Counted from the first letter of the stretch, positions 42,673-52,045 are shown. The stretch is 64,000 nt of DNA from Gemmataceae bacterium (GCA_901538445.1 LR594584.1:2823586-2887585); one strand, 5' to 3'. Numbers and translations are program-made. The notes: generated by a model from the letters alone, not told the origin.

Positions 42673-43602
42673 TCAAGTGGAGTAGACCCATTTTCCGAGG
42701 ACGAGCGCCGGGGGCAACAACAAAAGGATGAGCAGGCCGGGCAGGCCGACGAACGCCGTCGCGAGCACCGCATCGAGGACCACGAGCCCGAGCACGCACC
42801 GCTTCACCGCCGCCTGCACCTCACGCGCGCCTGGCGTGGTCACGGCCCGTGCGACCGGGCGGCCGACGTAGAAGCCGAAGAGAACGACGAGGTACGGGAA
42901 CGCGACCGTGCCGCTGCCGAGCGGCAGCCGGGCCTTCAGTGCGAGCGCGAGGACGAGCGAAACGACCAGCACCGTCGCCGCCGCGAGGAGGTGCCTCGGG
43001 CTGCTCAGCCCCTCCTCGGTGCGGGCGAACCACGTCACCCCGACGATGTACACGCCCACGACCCCTGCGAGGTGCAGGCGGGTCGGGAGGTCGAGGGCGG
43101 CGTCCGGGACCATCGACAGGCCCAGCAGCACGTTCAGGAACCGGCAACTCGCCATCGCGATCGGCCCGGCCGGCGTGCGCTTCATGCCGCCGTCGTAGAT
43201 GAGCACGGCGGCCGCGATCGCCACGGCGTACGCGAGGGGCTCGCCGCTCCACCCGCCCTCTCCCATACCCCCCGCGAGTGCCGCGAAGCCGAGGCCGGCG
43301 AGCATGAGCGCCGTACCGAGCAGGACCGCGGTGTGTACGGCGACGCGACCCGACGGGATCGGGCGGAACGGGCGTGCGGCCGCGTCCTCGGCGCGGTCGA
43401 AGTAGTCGTTCCACACCATGCCGGCGAGGTAGAGGCACCCGGAGGTGAGCCCGAGCAGGACGGCCGTTGTCCAAAACCCGGGGGGGGCGGCCGGCTGCAC
43501 GGCGGTGCCGGCGGCGGTCGCGAGTGCGATGTCGGCGAACGCGGTGAACACGTTCGGGAGCCGCATCAACTGGGCTAAGGCGAGGACGCGAGGGTTTGCC
43601 AT
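42673..43602 (-). CDS. UbiA-family prenyltransferase
   Basis: A 309-residue membrane protein with about eight or nine helices. The Asp-rich motif NDYFDRAEDAAARPFRPIPSG matches the first N-D-x-x-D-x-x-x-D site of UbiA prenyltransferases, which transfer a prenyl chain to an aromatic or other acceptor. The second Asp motif (YDGGMKRTPAGP, about 165-176) is weaker, as in EboC-like or SCO6719-like subgroups. The acceptor is unknown. It lies 29 bases after the DUF58 gene and 41 before the peptidase gene. Start at 43602 (MANPRVLAL) is preferred over a longer form beginning at 43635. Confidence 0.85.
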   Translation of the reverse strand: MANPRVLALAQLMRLPNVFTAFADIALATAAGTAVQPAAPPGFWTTAVLLGLTSGCLYLAGMVWNDYFDRAEDAAARPFRPIPSGRVAVHTAVLLGTALMLAGLGFAALAGGMGEGGWSGEPLAYAVAIAAAVLIYDGGMKRTPAGPIAMASCRFLNVLLGLSMVPDAALDLPTRLHLAGVVGVYIVGVTWFARTEEGLSSPRHLLAAATVLVVSLVLALALKARLPLGSGTVAFPYLVVLFGFYVGRPVARAVTTPGAREVQAAVKRCVLGLVVLDAVLATAFVGLPGLLILLLLPPALVLGKWVYST

Positions 43603-43631
43603 GCGAGATAGGGTACGGACTCGCAGCAGCG

Positions 43632-44990
43632 TCATTCAACCGCCACGCTCACGTCGTAACTCACCGGCACGCTCGCGGCCGCGTTGCCGCCGAGGTGGGC
43701 GAGTTCCTCTTCGGTGTTCACGAACCGGATGTCGCGGACCATCTCGGCGAGCAACCGGCCGTGCGCGTCGAGCCGCTCCGAGTCGCTGAGGCCGACGAGG
43801 ATCGCCGTCACCGCGAACCCCTGCCGGCGGAGCGCGCCGAGCGCCGCGGCGCTGTCGGCCGGCACCCGCGGGAGCACGGCGATCACCGTCGCGTCCCGCG
43901 GCAGCCGGGCCGTCACGTTCAGCACCAGTTGCGGGAAGGTGAGGCCGTCAGCGAGTTCGAGCCGGGCGAGCGCCTCGCGGATGCGCTGGAACTGGTCGAA
44001 CCCGCGGCGCGTCCGCACTACCACCGGCCGCAGGCGGTCACTCTCGTCCCGCAACTCGAACCGGTCGCGGGCGGCGTCGCGCGTCTCGTACCCTTCCTCG
44101 CCCTCGGCGACGAGCGACTCCTCACGGATGCGATCCGCGGCGTCGCGGCCGTTACTCGCGAGCCCCACCTGTTGGTTCAACACCGATACCGCATAGGCGA
44201 CGCTCGCGGCGGTCGTAGCGACGAGGTCGGACCGGTGCGGCTCACTGCGCTTCGGGTACCCGTTGGCGTGGAAGTCGATCAGGAGCGTCGCGCCGGCGAG
44301 CGTGGTCGGCTCGTAGACGCGGCAATGCAGCACCCCCGTGCGGGCGGTCGCCTTCCAGTGGACGCGCTGGAGCGGGTCGCCGAGTTGGTACTCGCGGACG
44401 CCGGCCGTGCGGGTCGGGTCCTCAAAGAGCCGGTTCTGGAGCCGCACCTCGCCGATCGGCCGCTCCGATGCGAAGTCGTACTTCGGGAGGGGCACCACCT
44501 TGGGGTACACCATGACGTACACAGGCTTGCCGACGACTCGGTGCCGGCGGTGCAGGCCGAACACGTCGCCGGTTTCGATGAGCCCCGGCCCGAGCTGGTA
44601 GTAGCCGCGCGTCAGAAATGTGACGGTGTACTTGATCGTCTTCTTGCGCCGCGGGCCGAGGCTCGCGACCTGGAGTCGCCTCCCCTTCACCGACAGTCGG
44701 GCCGGTTTCTGCCGCGTGGTGCGGTCGGGCACCAGATCCTCGACGAGCACCCACAGGATCGGCAGCGCGCCGCGGTTGGTGAGCGTGACAGCCACCTCGG
44801 TCGACTCGCCGATCTCGCGGGGCGACGCATCGCACGCACGGTCGGCGTGCAGGTCGTTCACCCACCGCCGCGCGACGAACCGCGACAAGAGGTACACGCC
44901 CAGTAGTACATACCCGGCGAACGCGACCAACCCGGCCTGGAGCGCCAGCGCGAGGCCGAGGAGCAGCACGGTCGCGAGGAACCAGATCAT
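43632..44990 (-). CDS. DUF58 membrane-anchored protein
   Basis: A 452-residue protein with two N-terminal hydrophobic stretches (residues 1-40). A beta domain follows (LTNRGALPILWVLVEDLVPD, then TFLTRGYYQLGPGLIETGDVFGL), then the DUF58 signature REYQLGDPLQRVHWKATART (about 200-219). The C-terminus has a VWA-like fold segment. DUF58 proteins usually work with a MoxR AAA+ ATPase, but none is adjacent here. Its ATG overlaps the upstream glycosyltransferase stop by 4 bases (ATGA), so both are co-translated. A cell-envelope assembly role is likely but unproven. Confidence 0.9.
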   Translation of the reverse strand: MIWFLATVLLLGLALALQAGLVAFAGYVLLGVYLLSRFVARRWVNDLHADRACDASPREIGESTEVAVTLTNRGALPILWVLVEDLVPDRTTRQKPARLSVKGRRLQVASLGPRRKKTIKYTVTFLTRGYYQLGPGLIETGDVFGLHRRHRVVGKPVYVMVYPKVVPLPKYDFASERPIGEVRLQNRLFEDPTRTAGVREYQLGDPLQRVHWKATARTGVLHCRVYEPTTLAGATLLIDFHANGYPKRSEPHRSDLVATTAASVAYAVSVLNQQVGLASNGRDAADRIREESLVAEGEEGYETRDAARDRFELRDESDRLRPVVVRTRRGFDQFQRIREALARLELADGLTFPQLVLNVTARLPRDATVIAVLPRVPADSAAALGALRRQGFAVTAILVGLSDSERLDAHGRLLAEMVRDIRFVNTEEELAHLGGNAAASVPVSYDVSVAVE

Positions 44991-46288
44991 CGGTGGGCGT
45001 CTTTCACGATCTGGTCCAGGAGCGCGGCGGTCGCGGCGGCCATCGCTGCGGCCGTGAACCGCTCGCGGACCGCGGCCTCACCAGCCCGCCCGCGCCGGTC
45101 GCGGAGGTCGTGGTCGTCGAGCATTTGCCGGAGCCCCGCCGCGAGTGCCGCCGGGTCTTCCGGTTCCACAAGGATGCCGCCTCCGGTGGCCTCGACCAAC
45201 TCCGGGAACGACCCGTGCCGCGGTTGCACGACCGGTACGCCATTGGCCCACGCTTCAAGCACGTATAGCCCCTTCGGCTCGCGGTACGACGTCGGCACGG
45301 AGAAGACGTCGATCGACCGCAGGAATTTCACCTTGTCGTCGTGCCCCGGGCACTCGACGTACTCGAACTCGTCGAGCAACCCGGCGGCTTCGAGCTTCTT
45401 GAGTTGCGCGTCGAAGAACGCCTGGTTGTTCTCGCCGAGCCACCCGCTCGCCCGCAGGCGCGTTCGCGGCGCGCCGGGCTGCTGGCGCAGGTGGACGTAC
45501 GCATCGACGAGATTGTGGAACCCCTTCTCGGCGCAGATGCGAGCGAAGTAGCCGATGGTGAGCGGTCGGTCGCGGGTCACGGGCCGCGGGCCACCGTGAC
45601 CGTTCAGGTTCAGCCCGGGGTAGACGGTGTGCATCTTCTCCCGCGGCAGACCGAGGTAGCCCGCCATGTGGTCGGCGTACTCGCGGCTCGTGGTGATGAA
45701 CGCGGCCGCTCCCACGCAGTTCTCGCGGATCAGCGCGAAGCACTTCTCGCGGTCCGGTAGCGGCAGCGCGTCGAGGAAGATGTCGTCGCCCTGGAACGTG
45801 ACGACGATCGGCACGCCGAGCCGGCGGCGCAGTTCGGGAGCGACGCCCGAGAGCAGTGCGTTCGTCAGCACCACGACCTCGGGCTTCACATCGCTTTCCA
45901 GCCAGTCCGCGAGCTTGGTCACCTCCTTGAGCTGGTTGCCGTGGGTCCCCTGGAGCATCGAGATCGTGAGGCCACCGAGTTCGCTGTACTTCGTGCGGAC
46001 CGCGAACCGCGACACCCAGCGGAGGAGCCAGCGAAAGTTGAAGAGGCGGTCGAGGAGCCGCGGCGTGTGGCGGAACAGCCAGAACTTTTGTTCGAGGTAA
46101 ACATTGATGCCGCCGAAGAACACACGATCCTGGCTCACGTCGACTTCGTCGGTTCGAATGGGCGTGTACGTGGGAATCAACAGGGCATCGTGACCGGCCT
46201 TGCCGAGTGCGGCCACAAGGGTGTTATCGCGCATGCAGCTCCCGCAGTACATGCCCGCGGCCCCGGCAGTGATGTAGGCAATTCGCAT
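44987..46288 (-). CDS. GT4-family glycosyltransferase
   Basis: A 433-residue GT-B glycosyltransferase. The N-terminus is MRIAYITAGAAGMYCGSCMR with a Gly-rich nucleotide-sugar domain entry. The C-terminal domain shows RPLTIGYFARICAEKGFHNL and the E-x7-E type motif near PKGLYVLEAWANGVPVVQPR (about 340-360). It transfers a sugar from a nucleotide-sugar donor, probably in envelope or exopolysaccharide synthesis. The start at 46288 is chosen because it begins the Rossmann fold. The longer upstream frame has no family sequence. It is first in the minus-strand run GT4-DUF58-UbiA-peptidase-OBAP. Confidence 0.9.
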   Translation of the reverse strand: MRIAYITAGAAGMYCGSCMRDNTLVAALGKAGHDALLIPTYTPIRTDEVDVSQDRVFFGGINVYLEQKFWLFRHTPRLLDRLFNFRWLLRWVSRFAVRTKYSELGGLTISMLQGTHGNQLKEVTKLADWLESDVKPEVVVLTNALLSGVAPELRRRLGVPIVVTFQGDDIFLDALPLPDREKCFALIRENCVGAAAFITTSREYADHMAGYLGLPREKMHTVYPGLNLNGHGGPRPVTRDRPLTIGYFARICAEKGFHNLVDAYVHLRQQPGAPRTRLRASGWLGENNQAFFDAQLKKLEAAGLLDEFEYVECPGHDDKVKFLRSIDVFSVPTSYREPKGLYVLEAWANGVPVVQPRHGSFPELVEATGGGILVEPEDPAALAAGLRQMLDDHDLRDRRGRAGEAAVRERFTAAAMAAATAALLDQIVKDAHR

Positions 46289-46526
46289 GTTGCTTGGGCA
46301 GTCGAAAAGTGATAAGAAAGCCGCCAACCGCGAAACATCGGAACTTCCAGCTTGTGACACGAACCGGGCCGCAATTTGCTCTATTCTTCGGCCGGTGGAA
46401 CATTCCCACCACCCACACGGAACCTTCCCCGGATTCCCCGCCACCAGGACTATACATCTATCACGCCCTCTCCTTTCCGGCACACCCCGCCACTGATCGG
46501 TCCCCTGACCCAGGGGTGAATGAGTC

Positions 46527-47882
46527 ATGAGTAGTAGTGCCCTGCGAATGCGCCCACGGCCCGCACAAACGCCCGAGACGAAGGCAGCGGCCATCGTGGC
46601 CGACCTGCGCCGGCTCAAGATCCTTTCGGCTCGGGCCACTCAGCAGATCGAGGACTCGCTCGTGGACGGGTGCGCCACGTCCGAGGAGTTGGGGGAGATC
46701 CTCCGAGAGGGTGGGTTGACGGACTTCCAGACCCAGGTGGCGCTTGCCGGGCAGACGTCGCGGCTCGTGTTCGCCGGGTTCGTTCTCCTCGAAAAGGTCG
46801 GCGAGGGCGGGATGGGCGTGGTGTACCGGGCGCTGCAGCCACGCATCGGCCGGGTCGAGGCGCTCAAGGTGATCCGCACCGATAAGGTCGGGTCGGCGAC
46901 GACGGTGAAGCGGTTCCTCCGCGAGATCCAGCTCACGTCGAGCCTCGAGCACCCCTACGTCGTCCGGGCCTACGACGCTGGCGAGGTGGACGAGCAATTG
47001 TACCTCGCGACCGAGTTCGTCAACGGAACCGACCTCGCGACCGTCGTGGGTGGGGGCGGGCCGCTGGCCCTGGCCGATGCCGCGCTGATCGCCTACCAGA
47101 CGACGCTGGCCCTCCAACACATCCACGAGAAGGGGCTCGTCCACCGCGACCTCAAGCCGTCGAACCTGATGTGGGACCCGGCAACGGCGACGGTGAAGCT
47201 CCTCGACCTGGGGCTGTCCGGGTTCAACCAGTCGGGATTGGACGCCGGGGCCGCTGGCGCGCCGCTCACCCGCAACGGGGTCGTCCTGGGTACGCCTGAC
47301 TTCATGGCCCCCGAGCAGGTGCAGGACCCGCACGGGGTGGACATCCGGGCCGACCTGTACAGCCTCGGTTGCACGCTCTACTTCCTGTTAACCGGGGAGT
47401 TGCCGTTCAACGGCTCGCCGGTGGAGAAGATGTACAGCCACGGGTACACGCCGCCGCCGCCGCTCGTGCTCCCGGGCGGCGCGGCCCCGCCCCCGGGTCT
47501 GTCGGAACTGATCGGCCGGCTCATGGCGAAGAAGCCCGCGGACCGGTTCCAGACGCCACAGGACCTGCTCGCCGCGCTCCTCGCGACCTGCCCAGAGGTC
47601 GCCGGGCGGCTCACGGGAACGAGCACGCCGCCGCAACTAGTCGCGATCCCGGTCCCCGCCCCGCCGGCCGGCCCCGGCAGCGGAGCGTTCGACCACCTGC
47701 TCAGCGCACACGACTCGGTCGCCGATGCCCTGCCCGTTCACCCGCCCGGGCCCGCCCAGCCTCAAGGGCCCGGGCCGGGCAAGGGCCGGTTCTCCTGGCT
47801 CTGGATCGCCGCGACGGCAGCGGCCATGTTCGTGTCCGGCTTCGCCGGTGCCGCGCTCTACCTCGCCCTCTTCGTGAAGTGA
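46527..47882 (+). CDS. Ser/Thr protein kinase with C-terminal membrane anchor
   Basis: A 451-residue kinase. The N-terminal ~80 residues are a helical module (LRRLKILSARATQQIEDSLV and GLTDFQTQVALAGQTSRLVF) that precedes the kinase in many Gemmata-type proteins. The kinase domain has VGEGGMGVVY (91-100), Lys114, catalytic HRDLKPSN (206-213), DLG (227-229) in place of DFG, and APE (261-263). A Pro/Gly-rich linker and one membrane helix (about 431-450) end the protein with no outside domain, so it is probably an inner-face signalling kinase. The gene is divergent from the GT4 gene, with about 238 bases between. Confidence 0.93.
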   Translation: MSSSALRMRPRPAQTPETKAAAIVADLRRLKILSARATQQIEDSLVDGCATSEELGEILREGGLTDFQTQVALAGQTSRLVFAGFVLLEKVGEGGMGVVYRALQPRIGRVEALKVIRTDKVGSATTVKRFLREIQLTSSLEHPYVVRAYDAGEVDEQLYLATEFVNGTDLATVVGGGGPLALADAALIAYQTTLALQHIHEKGLVHRDLKPSNLMWDPATATVKLLDLGLSGFNQSGLDAGAAGAPLTRNGVVLGTPDFMAPEQVQDPHGVDIRADLYSLGCTLYFLLTGELPFNGSPVEKMYSHGYTPPPPLVLPGGAAPPPGLSELIGRLMAKKPADRFQTPQDLLAALLATCPEVAGRLTGTSTPPQLVAIPVPAPPAGPGSGAFDHLLSAHDSVADALPVHPPGPAQPQGPGPGKGRFSWLWIAATAAAMFVSGFAGAALYLALFVK

Positions 47883-47933
47883 CGCGCGAACCCTACGGGC
47901 GGGGCATGCGCCCCCGCCCGTAGGGTTCGCGCG
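47883..47933. terminator. Hairpin between convergent kinase and oxidoreductase genes
   Basis: A nearly perfect inverted repeat of about 23 bases per arm (CGCGCGAACCCTACGGGCGG and its complement) lies between the two convergent stops, directly after the kinase TGA. It has no T-tract. A shared bidirectional terminator is likely. Confidence 0.78.
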
Positions 47934-47939
47934 CCACCC

Positions 47940-49259
47940 TCACAGCCCCTCGACCTCGAACCCCTTGCGATAGGCCTTCCGCACGAACTTGTTCGCGTCC
48001 TCGTTGTTGGTCACCTTGAGCGCCTTCGTGTCCCACTTCAGGTCGGTCTTCGGGAACCGCGTGGCGAGGCACCCGAGCAGGACCATCTCGGTGAGCGGGC
48101 CGGCGTAGCTGAACGGGGCCGACGTCTGCCCGTTCCCCCGGACCGCATCGACGTACTGGAGGTAGTGGTCGTCCCCCTTCACCTCGGGCGGCTTGAAGTC
48201 GGTGAACTTGTCGGCCGGAAGCAGCACGGGCGGCGCGATGTACGGCGAGTACAGCACCCCCTTCTCGCCGACGTACACCGAGCCCTGGTCGTTGAGCTTG
48301 CGGTCGACGAGCTTCTGCACCTCCTCGGGCGGCCTCACCTTGCCGTTGTACCACGTCACCGCGACCGTCTCGGCCGTGAACTTGGTGCCAGGGAACACGT
48401 ATCGGACCTGCACGTCGAGCGACCAGTTGTAGTCGTTCGGCCCGGGGAGTTCGGAGCGGATGGTGAGCGGGTTGCCGACGCCGAGCGCGCCGAACACCGG
48501 GTCGAGGATGTGGCACCCCATGTCGCCGAACGTGCCGGTGCCGAAGTCGAGCCGCTTGCGCCAGTTGCCCGGGTGGTAGTACCCGTTGCCGATGAACGGG
48601 CGGTCGCCCGCGACGCCGAGCCACAGGTCCCAGTTCAGGCCCTCGGGGACCGGGTCCTTGCGGTCCGGCTTCGGGGCCGTGTCGCCCCACGACTTGCCGC
48701 TCCACGAGTGGACCTCTTTCACCTTCCCGATGGCCCCGTCCTGCACCAGCTTCACGACCAGCTTGTGGACCGGGTGGCTGTGGATCTGGATGCCCATCTG
48801 GGTGACGACCTTCTTCTCGGCCGCGACCTCGGTGAGCCGCCGGGCCTCGTGGATCGTCTGCGTGAGCGGCTTCTGCCCGTAGACGTTCAGCCCGCGGTTC
48901 AGCGCCCGCATCACGATGGGCGCGTGCATGTGGTCGGGGGTCGAGACGTTGACCGAGTTGATCTCCTTTTCCTTGTCGAGCAGCTCGCGGTAGTCGGCGT
49001 ACACCCGCAGGTCCGGGAACTGTTGCTTCAGCTTGGCGAGGTTCGGGCGGGTCGAATCGACCTCGGCGACGGCGACGAGCTTCAGGTTCTTGCTCGCGGT
49101 GAGCGACCTAATGTCGGACCCGGCCATGCCGTCGGCACCGAAGCTGGCGTGCAGCACCGTCTCGCTCGGGGCGGCGTGCGCGTGGTACCGCCACACGAAC
49201 GGGACGGACAGCGTCGCGGCGGCGGTCTTCAGGGCGGTTCTGCGGTTCATTTGGGGCAT
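47940..49259 (-). CDS. Gfo/Idh/MocA-family oxidoreductase, Tat-exported
   Basis: A 439-residue NAD(P)-linked oxidoreductase with a twin-arginine signal (MNRRTALKTAAATLSVPFVW). The fold continues with NLKLVAVAEVDSTRPNLAKL, NVSTPDHMHAPIVMRALNRGL and the catalytic-type GQKPLTQTIHEARRL (about 130-144), as in inositol dehydrogenase/glucose-fructose oxidoreductase relatives. Secreted members are numerous in planctomycetes, and the substrate is probably a sugar. A 130-base divergent region separates it from a DUF1080 gene, a pairing that suggests 3-keto-glycoside metabolism. Confidence 0.9.
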   Translation of the reverse strand: MPQMNRRTALKTAAATLSVPFVWRYHAHAAPSETVLHASFGADGMAGSDIRSLTASKNLKLVAVAEVDSTRPNLAKLKQQFPDLRVYADYRELLDKEKEINSVNVSTPDHMHAPIVMRALNRGLNVYGQKPLTQTIHEARRLTEVAAEKKVVTQMGIQIHSHPVHKLVVKLVQDGAIGKVKEVHSWSGKSWGDTAPKPDRKDPVPEGLNWDLWLGVAGDRPFIGNGYYHPGNWRKRLDFGTGTFGDMGCHILDPVFGALGVGNPLTIRSELPGPNDYNWSLDVQVRYVFPGTKFTAETVAVTWYNGKVRPPEEVQKLVDRKLNDQGSVYVGEKGVLYSPYIAPPVLLPADKFTDFKPPEVKGDDHYLQYVDAVRGNGQTSAPFSYAGPLTEMVLLGCLATRFPKTDLKWDTKALKVTNNEDANKFVRKAYRKGFEVEGL

Positions 49260-49389
49260 GGCAGCGTCTCGGACGTGCGGGGTTGGGAGGGACGACACGC
49301 ACGAGGTTACGCGAGGAGGTGGCGGCCGGCAACAACTTGGCTTACGCTATCTGAGCCTGCCCTGCCGCCTTTCCCCCGAGGTCCGCCCC

Positions 49390-50187
49390 ATGCGAGCCGC
49401 TGCTGCCGTTGCCGCTCTCGTTCCGCTCGTCGCACTCGCGATCACCGCCCAGGAGCCGCCGAAGGACGCCAGGGAGCCGGTGAAGTGGAAGCACAACGAC
49501 CGTTCCCGGCCGCGGCCCAAGGTGATTGACCCCGGCACCGCGAGCACGCCGGACCAACCCGGGAAGCCGCCGTCCGACGCGGTCGTCCTGTTCGACGGCA
49601 CCGACCTGGCCGAGTGGGTCCGGTCCGGGAAGAAGGTGGACGGCGACGACGCGAAGCCGAACTGGAAGGTCGAGAACGGGTACGCCGAGGTCAAGGGAGG
49701 CGGCATCACCTCGCGGAAAAAGTTCGGCGACGCCCAGATCCACATCGAGTGGGCGACCCCGAAAGAGGTAAAGGGGAGCGACCAGGGCCGCGGCAACAGC
49801 GGCATCTACCTCGGCGGGTTCGGCGAGGTACAGGTGCTCGACTCGTTCGAGAACGACACCTACCCGGACGGCCAGGCCGGGGCGCTGTACGGCAAGTTCC
49901 CGCCCCTGGTGAACGCGAGCCGCAGGCCGGGCGAGTGGCAGGTCTACGACATCGTCGCGCACCTGCCGAAGGTCGACGACACCGGGAAGGTGACGCGACC
50001 GGGCCGGATCACGGTGTTCCACAACGGCGTCGTCGTCCACCACGCCGCCGAGTTCGGGAACAAGTTCGGCGAGTACACGATTAACATCCAGGACCACGGC
50101 AACCCGGTCCGGTACCGCAACATGTGGGTGCGGCGGCTCGGCGACTACGACGCCGAGGGGACGCCGCCGCCCGAAAAGAAGAAGTGA
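49390..50187 (+). CDS. Secreted DUF1080 protein (3-keto-disaccharide hydrolase-like)
   Basis: A 265-residue protein with a signal peptide (MRAAAAVAALVPLVALAITAQ) and a DUF1080 lectin-like beta-sandwich: AVVLFDGTDLAEW (about 64-76), NWKVENGYAEV, ITSRKKFGDAQIHIEWATP, RGNSGIYLGGFGEVQVLDSF and GNPVRYRNMWVRRL near the C-terminus. Characterised family members hydrolyse 3-keto-glucosides. Start ATG at 49390. It is divergent from an exported Gfo/Idh/MocA oxidoreductase, which could make the 3-keto substrate. The stop is 18 bases before the next gene. Confidence 0.92.
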   Translation: MRAAAAVAALVPLVALAITAQEPPKDAREPVKWKHNDRSRPRPKVIDPGTASTPDQPGKPPSDAVVLFDGTDLAEWVRSGKKVDGDDAKPNWKVENGYAEVKGGGITSRKKFGDAQIHIEWATPKEVKGSDQGRGNSGIYLGGFGEVQVLDSFENDTYPDGQAGALYGKFPPLVNASRRPGEWQVYDIVAHLPKVDDTGKVTRPGRITVFHNGVVVHHAAEFGNKFGEYTINIQDHGNPVRYRNMWVRRLGDYDAEGTPPPEKKK

Positions 50188-50205
50188 GGCGCGAACGGAC
50201 CGCCC

Positions 50206-51462
50206 ATGTTGTACGACGGGTTCTTCGGTTCTGAAGCCGGCGGGTGGGTGTACCCACGGTTCTACAGCGGCGTGCGGCCCATCGCGTGGGCGGTCGGCTG
50301 GGCGCTCGCGGTCACGGCGGTGCCGTGCGTGCTGCTAGGGCACCGGTACGTCACGAGCAGCCCCCGCCTCGTCGTCGCGCTCTGGCTTCTCGTCGGCCTC
50401 GGCGTTCAACTTGCTCTGTGGTCGGTCGCGTCAACCGACCTCGCGACGGCCGTTGCGGACGGGTCGAACGGGTTCTACGCGGTCGCCACACAGCACGGCC
50501 CCGCCGAGGTCCTGCGCGACTACCGAACGATCTCCCCGGCGCACTCGTTCCACGTCAGTGCGAACCTCGCGGGGAAGGTGCTTTTCTTCCACGCGCTGCG
50601 GGCCGTCACGGACTCGCCCCAAGTCACCGCGCTTCTGATCTTGTGCGTCTCAAACCTCGGCGGCGTCCTCGCCTATGAGATCGTCCGCGAACTGTACGGC
50701 TCTCCGCGTGCCGGCCACGCGGCGCTTGTGCTGTACCTGCTCCTACCGTCGAAGGTGTACTTCTTCCCGCTGATGAACACGGTCACCCCGGTGTTCATCC
50801 TGCTCCCGCTGTGGTTGCTGATGCGCTACTGCGCGACCGGCCGGATTGGGTGGCTCGTCGCGGTGGGGGGGTCGCTGTTCTGGCTCGTGCTGTTCGACCC
50901 GGTGCCGCTCGTGACCGGCCTCGTGTTCCTCGCGGTGCTGTGGCGGGCATTTGCTCGCGGCGAACTGAGCCGCCGGGGGCTCGTGGTGGTGTTCGTCGTT
51001 GTCCCTGCTGCGTTCGTTGCGTGTGCGTGGGCGGTGCAGTTCGCGTTCGGCTACGACATCGTCGAGGCGCTGCGATTCGCACTGCACCACGCCAGCGAGT
51101 TCAACGAACTCAACCAGCGGCCCTACGGCCTGTGGCTCGCGCAGAACCTGATCGACTTCTTTGCGAACATCGGGGTCGGCACGTCGGCGATCTTCCTCGC
51201 GGTGGCGGTTACAACCGTCTGCCGCCCGGTGACTGAGCGGGCGGTCACGCTCTCGGTGCTGGCGGCGGTCCTGGCGCTGGACGCACTCGGCGTGAACCGC
51301 GGCGAGGTGATTCGGCTCTGGATCTTTCTCGGCGCGTTCGTGCAGATTCCGGTCGCCGGGTTCCTCGCCGAGCGGCCGCGGGTGCTCGCCGCACTCACCG
51401 CGGCGCACCTCCTCCAGGCGTGCGCCGCGATCTCGACCCGCGAGTTCGTCGCGCTGTGGTAA
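50206..51462 (+). CDS. Polytopic membrane protein, possibly GT-C-like
   Basis: A 418-residue protein with about nine to ten hydrophobic segments and small polar loops. The segment ISPAHSFHVSANLAGKVLFF resembles the H-x-x-G stretch of membrane glycosyltransferases of the GT-C/GT39 type, and VLYLLLPSKVYFFPLMNTVT is reminiscent of the same fold. This is pattern recognition only. It is 18 bases after the DUF1080 gene and 22 bases before the DUF1415 gene, so all three may form an operon. Confidence 0.75.
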   Translation: MLYDGFFGSEAGGWVYPRFYSGVRPIAWAVGWALAVTAVPCVLLGHRYVTSSPRLVVALWLLVGLGVQLALWSVASTDLATAVADGSNGFYAVATQHGPAEVLRDYRTISPAHSFHVSANLAGKVLFFHALRAVTDSPQVTALLILCVSNLGGVLAYEIVRELYGSPRAGHAALVLYLLLPSKVYFFPLMNTVTPVFILLPLWLLMRYCATGRIGWLVAVGGSLFWLVLFDPVPLVTGLVFLAVLWRAFARGELSRRGLVVVFVVVPAAFVACAWAVQFAFGYDIVEALRFALHHASEFNELNQRPYGLWLAQNLIDFFANIGVGTSAIFLAVAVTTVCRPVTERAVTLSVLAAVLALDALGVNRGEVIRLWIFLGAFVQIPVAGFLAERPRVLAALTAAHLLQACAAISTREFVALW

Positions 51463-51484
51463 GGTGAAAGCTCGGGAGGGGCGA

Positions 51485-52045
51485 ATGGACCGTGACGCGG
51501 TGGTCGAAGAGACGCGGCGCTGGATCGCGAACGTGGTGGTCGGGCTCAACCTGTGCCCGTTCGCCCGGAAGCCGTTCGAGGGCGGGCTCATCCGGTACGC
51601 GGTCACCGACGCGACTGATGCCGACTCGCTGCGGGGGGATTTGGAACGCGAGCTCCTCGCGCTCGTTGCGGTGCCGGAGGCCGAAGTCGAAACAGCGTTC
51701 CTCATCCACCCGGCTGCGTTGCCCGACTTCCTCGACTTCAACGACTTCGTGGTCGGGTGCGATGAGTTGTTGGCCGACCTCGGCCTCGAAGGGGTGGTCC
51801 AACTGGTGGGCTTCCACCCGCAGTTCCGGTTCGCGAGCACCCGGCCGGACGACGTGACGAACTACACCAACCGCTCGCCGTACCCGATGCTCCACCTGCT
51901 CCGCGAGGACAGCGTGAGCCGCGTGAACGACGACCCCGCAAAGGTCGCCGAGATCCCGAAGCGGAACATGGCGACGCTGCGGCGGCTCGGGCTCGCGGGG
52001 GTCCGAAGCCTCCTGGCGAGTCGGGAGCGAGAGCGACCGAAGTGA
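51485..52045 (+). CDS. DUF1415-family protein
   Basis: A 186-residue protein of the DUF1415 family. The signature VVVGLNLCPFARKPFEGG (residues about 17-34) includes its conserved Cys. DFLDFNDFVVGCDELL and LVGFHPQFRFA followed by the TNYTNRSPYPMLHLLRE segment complete the pattern. No function is established for the family. The ATG at 51485 is chosen because it lies 8 bases after GGGAGGGG, a strong ribosome-binding site. A GTG at 51464 would overlap the previous gene's end. Confidence 0.9.
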   Translation: MDRDAVVEETRRWIANVVVGLNLCPFARKPFEGGLIRYAVTDATDADSLRGDLERELLALVAVPEAEVETAFLIHPAALPDFLDFNDFVVGCDELLADLGLEGVVQLVGFHPQFRFASTRPDDVTNYTNRSPYPMLHLLREDSVSRVNDDPAKVAEIPKRNMATLRRLGLAGVRSLLASRERERPK

